Positions 51,190 to 59,367 of a stretch of 60,948 nucleotides of DNA are shown one piece after another (within the stretch, counting starts at the first letter, position 1; each line of letters starts with the position of its first letter). A model generated the notes under the pieces. The model was not told where the DNA came from. It ran no database searches and saw only the letters and a list, made by a program, of their open reading frames with translations. The position numbers and the translations under genes were made by a program. Source of the DNA: Calothrix sp. HK-06 (GTDB lineage: Bacteria > Cyanobacteriota > Cyanobacteriia > Cyanobacteriales > Nostocaceae); the NCBI RefSeq assembly GCF_001904745.1, contig NZ_MRCD01000052.1, positions 1 to 60,948 on the forward strand. Reading direction: 5' to 3'.

Positions 51190-51552
51190 ATGGGTAAAAC
51201 TTTAGAGGAAAAACTAGGAGAACTGTCGCCCGAACGGCGAAAACAAATTGAAGAAGAAGCTAATCTTCTCATTGCAGAGGAAATGACACGTCGGCAACTG
51301 AGACATGCACTTAAGTTAACTCAGGAACAGATGGCAGAATTTCTTCAGGTTGACCAAGAAAATGTTTCTCGACTTGAACAACGTACTGATTTGATGCTTT
51401 CGACTCTGCGAAGATACATTGCTGCAATGGGAGGTGAGTTAAAACTTGTTGTTGAATTTCCAAACCGTCCACCCATTACCTTAGTGGTATTTCAGAAATC
51501 GAAGAACCATCAGTATCAGTCACTTGTGAGTAATTTCTCCAAGCATGGATGA
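51190..51552 (+). CDS. XRE-family antitoxin (HigA-like)
   Basis: A 120-residue helix-turn-helix protein. The HTH is HALKLTQEQMAEFLQVDQEN followed by VSRLEQRTDLMLSTLRRYI, with GELKLVVEFPNRPPIT at the end, the typical HigA/antitoxin pattern of the DUF891 toxin partner. It would repress its own operon and neutralise the toxin. The toxin gene is broken and a MITE lies just upstream, so the antitoxin is an orphan; a promoter in the MITE would be needed for its expression. Confidence 0.9.
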   Translation: MGKTLEEKLGELSPERRKQIEEEANLLIAEEMTRRQLRHALKLTQEQMAEFLQVDQENVSRLEQRTDLMLSTLRRYIAAMGGELKLVVEFPNRPPITLVVFQKSKNHQYQSLVSNFSKHG

Positions 51553-51677
51553 CTAATGACACACAGTTAAGAGAGTTAAAGTTAGGCGCCAATCTTAAAT
51601 CTCTCTTCCTCTCTTCTCTGTGCCCCCTACGCCTCTGTGGTGAAAAAAACTTTCGGCATGAAAAGTAATTACATAGC

Positions 51678-52979
51678 TCATTGTAAACCCGTCTCTAAGT
51701 ATACAGTATGTACAATTTTTTTCATCTCTGGCAACTTCTTATAAAAATAGGTAGCACCTATAAGACAGCAAGCACCACCAAAAAGTAAAGCATTATTAAC
51801 TCCAACTTTATCTGCCAGTCCACCAAAAAATAAATTGCCAAAAGGTAATATTCCTAAAAAACAAGTTGTAAATATACTTGTGACTCGACCTCGCTTATTT
51901 TCATCAGCAATAATTAATTGTACAAAGTTACCAATGGCGGCAAGGGCAAGAGTATTAGTCATCCCAACAATGAAAATTAACACAATAGCAGTTTGTAAAT
52001 CAGTTGAGCGAGAAAAAAGTATTAAAGCTAAACCGAGAATAGTAGTAGAGCTTGCAATAATTTTCTCTAACCCCTTAGCTTTATTACGAAAAACTAAGTA
52101 AATACCTGAAATTATTGAACCAAATGCTGAAGCAGTCATCAGAAAACCCATAGTTTCAGCATTACCATTTAATATATTCTTGGCAAAAATTGGCATCAAA
52201 TTTACATAAGTCATTGCCATAAAACAAATGATAATTTGTAAAATTAGAACACATTTGATTGGTACAAAACTATATGCATAAACAAAACCTTCCTTTAAAT
52301 TATCCCAAACTTTAGCTTTTTTAGCAACAGAATTATTAGGAAGCGACTGAATTTTGACAGTTAAAATAGCAGAAACAAAAGGTAAATAACTAATGACATC
52401 TACCAAAAAACACGAACCTGCTCCACTTTTAGCAAGTAATACACCTCCAATCATCGGACTAATAAACTTAGCTGAATTAACCATGAACGAATGAATAGAA
52501 ATTGCACTATAGGTATCTGTCTTGTTATCTACAAGTCTGGGAATTGCAACTAAACGCGCGGGTAAATCAAAAGCTTTTACTATTCCCTGAAGCATTCCAA
52601 TTACAATAATCCATGTGAAAGTAATGTAACCATTAAGAGTCAGAAAAGTCAAAGTAGCAGATAGTATCATAGATACCAACTGAGTAGCTAGCAGGACATG
52701 CCGTAAACTCCAACGGTCAAGTAAGACTCCCACCAAAGGTGTAATAACCAAACCCATTGCTTGACTAGTGAATCCAGCTATACCAACTAATACAGCAGAA
52801 TTAGTCAACTGATACACCAACCATATCAAAGCAATTTGAGTCATCCAAGACCCAAAGAACGAAAAGCTCTCACCCATCACGAAACAACAAACGTTTAAAG
52901 ATTTAACAGCAGGTGGTATCTGCAAAAAACCAAACAGTTGTTTGCCTGCTTTTGTATTTTCTTGATTACTAGGATGCAT
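51678..52979 (-). CDS. MFS exporter, MFS_3/EntS-like
   Basis: A 433-residue transporter paralogous to the one at 23746. It has the same layout: SFSFFGSWMTQIALIWLVYQ, the loop GVLLDRWSLRHVLL, and DENKRGRVTSIFTTCF. It is more AT-rich than its paralogue and has no GGCGCC. About 12 helices are seen. Substrate unknown. It is expressed alone; two dyads of the 30-bp family (53126, 53213) lie 146 and 233 bases upstream, so an export role in the same regulon is plausible. Confidence 0.9.
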   Translation of the reverse strand: MHPSNQENTKAGKQLFGFLQIPPAVKSLNVCCFVMGESFSFFGSWMTQIALIWLVYQLTNSAVLVGIAGFTSQAMGLVITPLVGVLLDRWSLRHVLLATQLVSMILSATLTFLTLNGYITFTWIIVIGMLQGIVKAFDLPARLVAIPRLVDNKTDTYSAISIHSFMVNSAKFISPMIGGVLLAKSGAGSCFLVDVISYLPFVSAILTVKIQSLPNNSVAKKAKVWDNLKEGFVYAYSFVPIKCVLILQIIICFMAMTYVNLMPIFAKNILNGNAETMGFLMTASAFGSIISGIYLVFRNKAKGLEKIIASSTTILGLALILFSRSTDLQTAIVLIFIVGMTNTLALAAIGNFVQLIIADENKRGRVTSIFTTCFLGILPFGNLFFGGLADKVGVNNALLFGGACCLIGATYFYKKLPEMKKIVHTVYLETGLQ

Positions 52980-53125
52980 CCCTATCTTCCTTTAGATAGC
53001 TTAAGTACACTTTTATCTCACTTCCAGAAGCTTTATTAGAAAAGCTTAAAATTAGATAACCATAAATTTAGCATACTTAGTATATATCAATCTCTGTTGT
53101 TGGTAGTAGTTGCAGCTATAGATAA

Positions 53126-53155
53126 AATACTTAAATTCAGTCGATTTACCGTAGT
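53126..53155. promoter_or_regulatory. 30-bp dyad upstream of the MFS exporter
   Basis: AATAC-N20-GTAGT with the inner GTCGATTTACC, a close match to the right half-site. It lies 146 bases before the minus-strand MFS start. Confidence 0.6.
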
Positions 53156-53212
53156 ACTTTAAGCTATAGTATATTGACAAAAATGTCATAGTATGCAGAT
53201 TACAGATATAAA

Positions 53213-53242
53213 AATTCTAAAAAGCTATCGACTTACAGTAGG
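53213..53242. promoter_or_regulatory. Degenerate 30-bp dyad abutting a repeat
   Basis: AATTC-N20-GTAGG with the inner GCTATCGACTTACA, almost the same as in the site at 56050. The right arm coincides with the left end (GTAGGGTG) of the repeat at 53238, so the repeat may have entered an operator and destroyed half of its right arm. Confidence 0.45.
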
Positions 53243-53374
53243 GTGTGACGCTACAGAAAAATTCCACTTCTTATGAAGAGACTTGTAGCGTCACGCACCG
53301 ACTACTCGATGGTGTGTGAAAGCATTTTAATTTTTCTTAAACATGAAGGCTATAATGGCTTTCACGCACCCTAC
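53238..53374. repeat. MITE-like element of about 137 bp, copy B
   Basis: GTAGGGTGTGACGCTACAG at the left and TTTCACGCACCCTAC at the right. The inverse of this stretch matches 25100-25238 over the whole length. It lies between the ABC permease gene and the MFS gene. The ends are GTAGGGTG and CACCCTAC. Confidence 0.82.
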
Positions 53375-53400
53375 GTGCATTTTTACCACTCTATTGTAAA

Positions 53401-54195
53401 TCATCCACGCATTTCCATTAAATTGCCCGAAGTATAGCGGCGCAACCCGTAATAAAATACACCAACACTTATCAAAATAACGGCGCCTGCTCCAGCAACG
53501 GCACCCAAAGTATGCAGCCATGATAAGCTTCGCAAAGCTTCTATTGGTAAATAAGTTACAAATCCAGCAGGAATCAAAGTATACAAAAGTAACTTTACCC
53601 ATCCATCAAATAAAGTTGCTGGGTAGGTACTAAAAGTAATCATGGCATTTTGCCACTGTGATGCTAGTCCTTCAGAATTTCCAAGAAAAAAACTTAGACT
53701 ACCAGTAATAACGCTAAAACCAACAAATACAAGAGCTGCGGAAATAGTCAATCCTGTAAAAAGGGCAAAATGTAATGCATCTGGTTTGACGAAAAATATA
53801 TAAACTCCATACCCAAATAACATATCTCCCCAAGCTGTTGCGTTCATTTGTCCTAACAATAAATGTGGTAGAAGGGCGCGCGGATAAAGCATCCATACAT
53901 CTAATTGTCCCCGTACAATTAAACTTGTTAATTGCAAAGCATTACCACAAATAGCATGAGCAATTCCAAATCCTGCTGATGCCATTGCCCAAAGGGTGAT
54001 AACGTCTTTTATATTCCAACCGCGTAGTACAGGAAAGCGCGTGAAAAATAATGCCCAAAAAGCTACCCAAACTAAGTTATTCAAAATCATTGCAAATACT
54101 TGGGTAACAAACGCTCCACGATATTCTAAGTGCGCTTTGAAATTAAGGCGAATATATACCGCAGCTAATTTAAGGTAAGAAATTATTACTGACAT
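53401..54195 (-). CDS. ABC-2 family transporter permease
   Basis: A 264-residue integral membrane protein with six predicted helices. It starts MSVIISYLKLAAVYIRLNFK, with FAMILNNLVWVAFWALFFTR and LDVWMLYPRALLPHLL. This matches the ABC-2 membrane-6 (DUF990) group. I take the ATG at 54195, next to the stop of the other permease (54197). It forms with the permease at 54197 and the ATPase at 55014 a complete exporter with two different permeases. The cargo is unknown. Confidence 0.88.
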   Translation of the reverse strand: MSVIISYLKLAAVYIRLNFKAHLEYRGAFVTQVFAMILNNLVWVAFWALFFTRFPVLRGWNIKDVITLWAMASAGFGIAHAICGNALQLTSLIVRGQLDVWMLYPRALLPHLLLGQMNATAWGDMLFGYGVYIFFVKPDALHFALFTGLTISAALVFVGFSVITGSLSFFLGNSEGLASQWQNAMITFSTYPATLFDGWVKLLLYTLIPAGFVTYLPIEALRSLSWLHTLGAVAGAGAVILISVGVFYYGLRRYTSGNLMEMRG

Positions 54196-54196
54196 T

Positions 54197-54994
54197 TTAC
54201 CCTCCGTTGGCATGAATACGTTTAACTCCAGCGCCATATACCAAAGCTACAAGAAACCCAAGCGCGCATATTGCAATGAACTGTTGCAATAGTAATTTAC
54301 TGGCAAATATGAAGTCAGGATGTACAAACAAACGAGCAGGTCCGTATAGAATACTAGCAAATGGTAATATTTTTAATAATGGCTGCCATTGTTCTGGTAA
54401 TAAATCCAAGGGAATAAGCATCCCTCTTAAAATCATTCTGATACGAGAATAAATAAGCAGTAACCCTGAAGTATTTTCCAGCCAAAAAGCTCCTAAGCCA
54501 ATTAGAAAAGTTGCTAAAAAATCCAGTATAAAAGCAAGTGGCAGCGAAACTACAAATATAAAAATACCTTCTACACTTAAAGGTATTACACCAACGAATA
54601 ATAGTGCCAAAGCAATAGTTACTGTAATATTCAATCCAAAAGCTACTGCGCGCTCTCCTAAAGCATTCCACAAGCGATATAACGGATAAGATAAAGGGCG
54701 AATTAATTGTATGGCTAAGGCGCCTGTTCTCACATCTTGGTCAACATCAGTAGCAACTGCTGGAGTTGAAAGCGTGATAGACTCAGTTATGCCTAAATAC
54801 CAGAGCATTTGAGCTAACGTTAAACCTCCTAATTGTTGTGCATTTGTTTCGGTGTAAGTAACACGCCAGAGTTGCAGGAATATATAAAGAATTACAAACA
54901 AAAAAATAGTTCTAGAAAAGACTTCTCCCAAATACGCCAAGTTAGAGCGCGCTGCTGTCGAGCCAATCCAAATATACTTACTTATATTATTCAT
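54197..54994 (-). CDS. ABC-2 family transporter permease
   Basis: A 265-residue membrane protein of the same DUF990 group but not closely similar to its neighbour. Start ISKYIWIGSTAARSNLAYLG, then RTIFLFVILYIFLQLW and GALAIQLIRPLSYPLYRLWN. Six or so helices. It lies 19 bases after the ATPase gene. Together the genes ATPase-permease-permease form one operon of the kind common in cyanobacteria and actinobacteria. Confidence 0.88.
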   Translation of the reverse strand: MNNISKYIWIGSTAARSNLAYLGEVFSRTIFLFVILYIFLQLWRVTYTETNAQQLGGLTLAQMLWYLGITESITLSTPAVATDVDQDVRTGALAIQLIRPLSYPLYRLWNALGERAVAFGLNITVTIALALLFVGVIPLSVEGIFIFVVSLPLAFILDFLATFLIGLGAFWLENTSGLLLIYSRIRMILRGMLIPLDLLPEQWQPLLKILPFASILYGPARLFVHPDFIFASKLLLQQFIAICALGFLVALVYGAGVKRIHANGG

Positions 54995-55013
54995 CTCGTT
55001 TCAACTCCTTGAG

Positions 55014-55976
55014 TTAACTGCTCAGGGGCGCCTGAGAATAGATATGAGCAATTACTTCTTCTAAAGGTGGGTCTTCTATTGCAATATCAGCAACTGAACC
55101 TGCTTGAAGAATATGGCTCATCACCGCTTCAATTGGAGTAATACGAGTATTTACCTCTAACTTCAGCGCGTATTCAGTTCTTTTAAGTTGCGTAACACCA
55201 GCCAAACATATTTGAGGCGCCGCTTGTTTAAATTTCACACTCAAAATCTTTGAACCAAGATATTGGCGCCGCATTGCCGAGACTTTATCATCAAATATTA
55301 CTCTTCCATGATTAATTACTATTACTCGTTGCGCGACCCTTTCAATATCCCCAGCATCATGGCTAGTCAAAAAAACTGTAACACCATTATTTTGATTCCA
55401 CTCACTTATTAAGTCCCGCAACTCTTGACGAGCAATTACATCTAAACCAATAGTCGGCTCATCCAAAAATAATAACTGTGGTGCATGAAGCAAACTTGCC
55501 GCAACTTCCGCACGCATCCTCTGTCCTAATGATAACTTTCGTACTGGTGTACTCCAAAAAGGCGCCAAGTCAAAACGCTCAACAAGTACATCACGACGTT
55601 TAATATATTCCCGACGCTCAATATTATAGATATGAGCAAGTAATTCTAAAGTATCACGAGGTGGTAAGTGATACCACAATTGCGAACGTTGCCCAAACAC
55701 AACTCCAATTTTATAAGCAAGCTGGCGCCGACTTTTCCAAGGATTCAATCCTAGTAAAGATGCTCTACCAGATGTCGGATGCAAAATACCCGTAAGCATT
55801 TTAATAGTAGTAGACTTTCCCGCACCGTTCGGGCCAATAAACGCAACAGCTTCACCCTTCTCGACATTGAGAGTAATATCATCAACCGCGATTATCTCAG
55901 AAACCGCGCGATTCCTTCCCCAACCTCGACTCAAGCTAAAAGTCTTACGTAAATTTTCCAGTTCGACAGCTGCCAT
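55014..55976 (-). CDS. ABC transporter ATP-binding protein (ABC-2 type)
   Basis: A 320-residue ATPase. Walker A is GPNGAGKSTT at residues 48-57, the Q-loop GVVFGQRSQLWYHL, the signature LSLGQRMRAEVAASLL, Walker B LLFLDEPTIGLD and the H-loop FLTSHDAGDIE. The last 90 residues form a regulatory tail. The GQRSQLWY segment is typical of the ATPases that pair with DUF990 permeases. It leads the operon with the two permeases and is divergent from the NtaA-type monooxygenase gene at 56152, with a 30-bp dyad between. Confidence 0.93.
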   Translation of the reverse strand: MAAVELENLRKTFSLSRGWGRNRAVSEIIAVDDITLNVEKGEAVAFIGPNGAGKSTTIKMLTGILHPTSGRASLLGLNPWKSRRQLAYKIGVVFGQRSQLWYHLPPRDTLELLAHIYNIERREYIKRRDVLVERFDLAPFWSTPVRKLSLGQRMRAEVAASLLHAPQLLFLDEPTIGLDVIARQELRDLISEWNQNNGVTVFLTSHDAGDIERVAQRVIVINHGRVIFDDKVSAMRRQYLGSKILSVKFKQAAPQICLAGVTQLKRTEYALKLEVNTRITPIEAVMSHILQAGSVADIAIEDPPLEEVIAHIYSQAPLSS

Positions 55977-56012
55977 CGCCTCGAAACTCCTGTAACTTTA
56001 TATTACAAATAT

Positions 56013-56029
56013 AATACAATAATTGTATT
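56013..56029. repeat. 17-bp perfect palindrome, possible second operator
   Basis: AATACAAT and ATTGTATT are separated by one base. It lies 36 bases from the ABC ATPase start and near the 30-bp dyad at 56050. It does not fit the AATAC-N20-GTATT spacing. Confidence 0.45.
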
Positions 56030-56049
56030 ACGACGAGAATAAATTAAAA

Positions 56050-56079
56050 AATACTATAAAGCTATCGATTTACAGTAGT
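56050..56079. promoter_or_regulatory. 30-bp dyad between ABC exporter and monooxygenase genes
   Basis: AATAC-N20-GTAGT, continuing as GTAGTAT, with the inner TATCGATTTACA. It lies 72 bases before the monooxygenase ATG and 73 bases from the ATPase start. Confidence 0.7.
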
Positions 56080-56151
56080 ATGATGTTAAAACGGTGTATT
56101 GGCGCCCGCGCTGAGACCGCACTTATATCACTCTTTAACCTCAGAAACACA

Positions 56152-57519
56152 ATGAATCAGAAGCAACTAAAACTAGGTGCATTTTTACCAGGTAACGGAC
56201 ATCATGTAGCAGCATGGCGCCATCCCAATGCCCAAGCGAATGGAGGTATAAATTTCCAGCATTACCAAAATATTGCACAGACAGCAGAACGGGGAAAATT
56301 TGACATGGTTTTCCTAGCAGATAACGTAGCTGTATGGGGTTGGGGTAAAGGTACTGAAGATTTAACACGTTCGGGTCAGATTATTCACTTTGAACCTTTG
56401 ACTTTATTGTCTGCTTTATCTGTTGTTACAGAGCATATTGGTTTAGCAGCTACAGCATCAACTACTTACAACGAACCTTATCACCTCGCGCGTAAATTCG
56501 CTTCATTAGACCATTTGAGTGGTGGTCGCGCGGGCTGGAATCTTGTTACCTCGGCAACAGAAGCTGAAGCAAAAAACTTTTCTCGTGATAAGCACATGGA
56601 GCATATGTTGCGTTATGAGCGTGCCAAAGAATTTGTAGATGTCGTTACATCGCTATGGGATAGTTGGGAAGACGATGCTTTTGTGCGAGATAAAGAGTCT
56701 GGTGTTTACTTCGACTCAGATAAATTGCACGTTCCCAACCATAAAGGTGAGCATTTTTCAGTTCTTGGTCCCCTCAACATCGCGCGTCCACCCCAAGGTT
56801 ATCCCGTTATTATCCAAGCAGGTTCATCTCTTGATGGTAAAAATTTAGCAGCGCAAACAGCAGAGGCAATATTCACCGCACAGCAAACTCTGACAGAAGC
56901 TCAAGCATTTTATATCGATGTAAAGCAAAGAGTCGCAAAATATGGACGCAACCCTAATGATGTCAAAATAATGCCAGGGGTGTTTCCAGTAATTGGTAGC
57001 ACCGAGCAAGAAGCATTAGAAAAATACGAGGAATTACAGGAATTAATTCATCCAAGTGTTGGTTTAGCTTTACTTTCTGGTTTAGTAGGTGGTATTGATT
57101 TATCTAAGTATCCATTAGACGAACCATTACCAGACTTACCAGAAACTAACTTTCACAAAAGTCGCTTACAGTTAATAACAGACCTTGCCCAAAGAGAAAA
57201 ATTAACTATTCGGCAACTATATTTACGCATAGCAGGCGCCCGTGGACATCGTACCATCATAGGAACACCCGAACAGATTGCCGATAAATTAGAAGAGTGG
57301 TTTATTAATGATGGCGCCGATGGGTACAATATCATGCCACCTTATTTGCCAGATGGGTTAAACGAATTCGTAGACTTAGTAATTCCTGAACTACAACGTC
57401 GAGGACTATTCCGCACCGAATACGAAGGAACAACCTTACGAGAAAATCTCGGTCTACCACGTCCAACAAATAAATTTACCAAAGTCAAAAAGGCTGAATT
57501 AGTTGGCGCCTTAATATAA
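56152..57519 (+). CDS. NtaA/SnaA/DszA-family flavin-dependent monooxygenase
   Basis: A 455-residue paralogue of the monooxygenases at 16357 and 59368. It begins KLGAFLPGNGHHVAAWRHP. KFDMVFLADNVAVWGWGKG, GGRAGWNLVTSATEAEAKNF and GYPVIIQAGSSLDGKNLAAQ follow. The ATG at 56152 fits the family start; an open frame from 56023 adds an unrelated tail across the operator. It needs FMNH2 from another protein. It stands alone behind a 30-bp dyad, opposite an ABC exporter operon. Confidence 0.94.
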   Translation: MNQKQLKLGAFLPGNGHHVAAWRHPNAQANGGINFQHYQNIAQTAERGKFDMVFLADNVAVWGWGKGTEDLTRSGQIIHFEPLTLLSALSVVTEHIGLAATASTTYNEPYHLARKFASLDHLSGGRAGWNLVTSATEAEAKNFSRDKHMEHMLRYERAKEFVDVVTSLWDSWEDDAFVRDKESGVYFDSDKLHVPNHKGEHFSVLGPLNIARPPQGYPVIIQAGSSLDGKNLAAQTAEAIFTAQQTLTEAQAFYIDVKQRVAKYGRNPNDVKIMPGVFPVIGSTEQEALEKYEELQELIHPSVGLALLSGLVGGIDLSKYPLDEPLPDLPETNFHKSRLQLITDLAQREKLTIRQLYLRIAGARGHRTIIGTPEQIADKLEEWFINDGADGYNIMPPYLPDGLNEFVDLVIPELQRRGLFRTEYEGTTLRENLGLPRPTNKFTKVKKAELVGALI

Positions 57520-57641
57520 CTCACCTTAAAAATTCATCTCAGCTTAAAAATAAATCAATGAGTGGAATGGCTGTCCCCAGCCGTTCTTATAAAAATCGCG
57601 CCTGTTATTGGATATTTGAGTTTTATTGTGGTTGATTGCAA

Positions 57642-58097
57642 TTAATATTTGCTACCATCTTTATGTAAAAAAATCCAGCCGTTCCCACTCTCCTGAGCTA
57701 CTAAATCATCATCTGGATAATATCCTTCATCATTGGGTGTTCTATCACCAACCTCTAGGTAAACAACTACTTCATTTGACTTATTAAGCAAATGATGTCC
57801 ATCTGCCTCACCTGCGGGAAAACCTGCCATCATACCTGGTGTTAATATTTGCTCTCCTGCATTTGTTATCAATGTAATTTCACCTTTAATTACGTATATA
57901 AATTCATCCTGCTTACTGTGCCAATGTCGAAGCGATGAACAACTCCCTGGTGAGAGGTGGACTAAATTTACGCCAAAATTTTTGATTCCTGCTGAATTTC
58001 CTAGAGCCTGTTTAATGCGTCCAGCTACTCGTGATTGAAATTGTTTGGGATAATTTGAAGTAGTTCTTTGAGGAACATTTTCGGGATTAATTATCAT
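57642..58097 (-). CDS. Cupin-domain protein
   Basis: A 151-residue single-cupin protein. The first cupin motif SLRHWHSKQDEFIYVIKG gives His, His and Glu, and the second, PGMMAGFPAGEADGHHLLN, carries the further His. It belongs to the cupin-2 group. It lies alone between two monooxygenase-related units and converges on the monooxygenase gene at 56152. It is not similar in detail to the cupin at 45986. Confidence 0.9.
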   Translation of the reverse strand: MIINPENVPQRTTSNYPKQFQSRVAGRIKQALGNSAGIKNFGVNLVHLSPGSCSSLRHWHSKQDEFIYVIKGEITLITNAGEQILTPGMMAGFPAGEADGHHLLNKSNEVVVYLEVGDRTPNDEGYYPDDDLVAQESGNGWIFLHKDGSKY

Positions 58098-58257
58098 ATT
58101 CAGTAAATCATTATTATAACATTCCTTGTAGGTGGCAACCAGCTAAACAACTTTTCTGGTTTATTAATTATACATTAGTATTTTCTAATAATTTTTTACT
58201 AAAAATTGTATGAATCAAGCAGCGTCCCGTCAGGATGCCCAAGCAATCGGTAAAATG

Positions 58258-58284
58258 TTGGGTGGAGCTAAGAGCGCAACCCAA
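58258..58284. repeat. Dispersed hairpin repeat
   Basis: TTGGGTGGAGCT and its near-inverse AGCGCAACCCAA with a three-base loop. Common small cyanobacterial-type intergenic repeat. The other bases of 58098-58385 hold no gene I can support. Confidence 0.6.
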
Positions 58285-58385
58285 CCTACGGATATATTTA
58301 GATAATCTAATAATTAGAATAACGTATATTTTGTTTACGCAGGGGTTGTGCTGTGTATCGGCGCCATGCAATACTACTATATAAA

Positions 58386-58415
58386 TCATCGGTAAACCAG
58401 TCGGTGATTAGTATT
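58386..58415. promoter_or_regulatory. 30-bp dyad before the TauD-monooxygenase operon
   Basis: TCATC-N20-GTATT with the inner left half GGTAAACC. The left arm is imperfect. It ends 30 bases before the ATG at 58446. Confidence 0.5.
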
Positions 58416-58445
58416 TTAGTTAATAAAGGCTCATGGTGCATAGAT

Positions 58446-59360
58446 ATGGCTTCTAAACACTTTGATATTCAACCAGTTGCAGGACGTATTGGCGCCGAGA
58501 TTGTAGGTGTTGACCTTTCGACTAACCTCAGTGACGACATTATTAGTGATATTCGCAAAACTCTTGTTCAATATAAAGTGATTTTCTTTCGTGGACAGCA
58601 TCAACTCGATGCTGATGGACAAGTAGCTTTTGCTCGTAGGTTTGGTGAAGTTACGACAGCTCACCCCACTGTGCCATCACTTGCAGAACATCCTGAAGTT
58701 CTAGATTTAGATTATGGTAGAACTGTTGCGCGCGCGAATAATTGGCATACTGATGTTACATTTGTAGACCGTCCACCTCTTGGGTCGATATTACGCGCGA
58801 TTGTTATACCTCCCATAGGAGGAGATACTGTTTGGGCAAATTCTGTTACTGCCTACGAAGATTTACCAGCACATTTACGTAATCTTGCAGATCAATTATG
58901 GGCTGTGCATAGTAATGCTTATGACTATGCTGCTGCCGCAGTTGATGTTCCTGAAAATATTAGAGCTTACCGAGATGTTTTTACTTCGACTGTGTATGAA
59001 ACTCTTCATCCAGTTGTACGTATACATCCTGAGTCTGGTGAGCGTGGGCTGTTTATTGGTGGTTTTGTGCGTCGGTTCAAGGGGTTATCTTCTACTGAGT
59101 CATCAGATATTTTACGGTTATTACAGTCTTATGTAACACGTCTTGAAAATACTGTTCGTTGGCGTTGGCAAGTTGGTGATGTGGCATTTTGGGATAACCG
59201 TGCGACTCAGCATTATGCAATTGATGATTATGGCAACCAACCTCGTCGCGTTCAACGAGTAACGATTGTTGGTGATGTTCCCGTCAGCATTGATGGCAAA
59301 CGCAGCGAAGCCATCAAAGGAGATTCTTCTAATTACAACCGTAGTTTAGTTACAGCGTAA
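58446..59360 (+). CDS. TauD/TfdA-family alpha-ketoglutarate dioxygenase
   Basis: A 304-residue paralogue of the dioxygenase at 27347. The iron ligands are in NNWHTDVTFVDRPPLGS (His, Asp) and FWDNRATQHYAIDDYG (His). The 2-oxoglutarate arginine is in RRVQRVTIVGD. It starts at the ATG at 58446 (MASKHFDIQPVAGRIGAEIV); an open frame from 58353 would cross the operator. WHTDVTF plus GSILRA again points to the AtsK/TauD-like group. It lies 7 bases before the NtaA-type monooxygenase gene, so both act in one pathway. Confidence 0.94.
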   Translation: MASKHFDIQPVAGRIGAEIVGVDLSTNLSDDIISDIRKTLVQYKVIFFRGQHQLDADGQVAFARRFGEVTTAHPTVPSLAEHPEVLDLDYGRTVARANNWHTDVTFVDRPPLGSILRAIVIPPIGGDTVWANSVTAYEDLPAHLRNLADQLWAVHSNAYDYAAAAVDVPENIRAYRDVFTSTVYETLHPVVRIHPESGERGLFIGGFVRRFKGLSSTESSDILRLLQSYVTRLENTVRWRWQVGDVAFWDNRATQHYAIDDYGNQPRRVQRVTIVGDVPVSIDGKRSEAIKGDSSNYNRSLVTA

Positions 59361-59367
59361 TTAATAT

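Noticed and set aside
53174-53206. Promoter with TTGACA upstream of the MFS gene
   Set aside because: TTGACA is on the wrong strand for the MFS gene and no gene follows in its direction before the permease stop.
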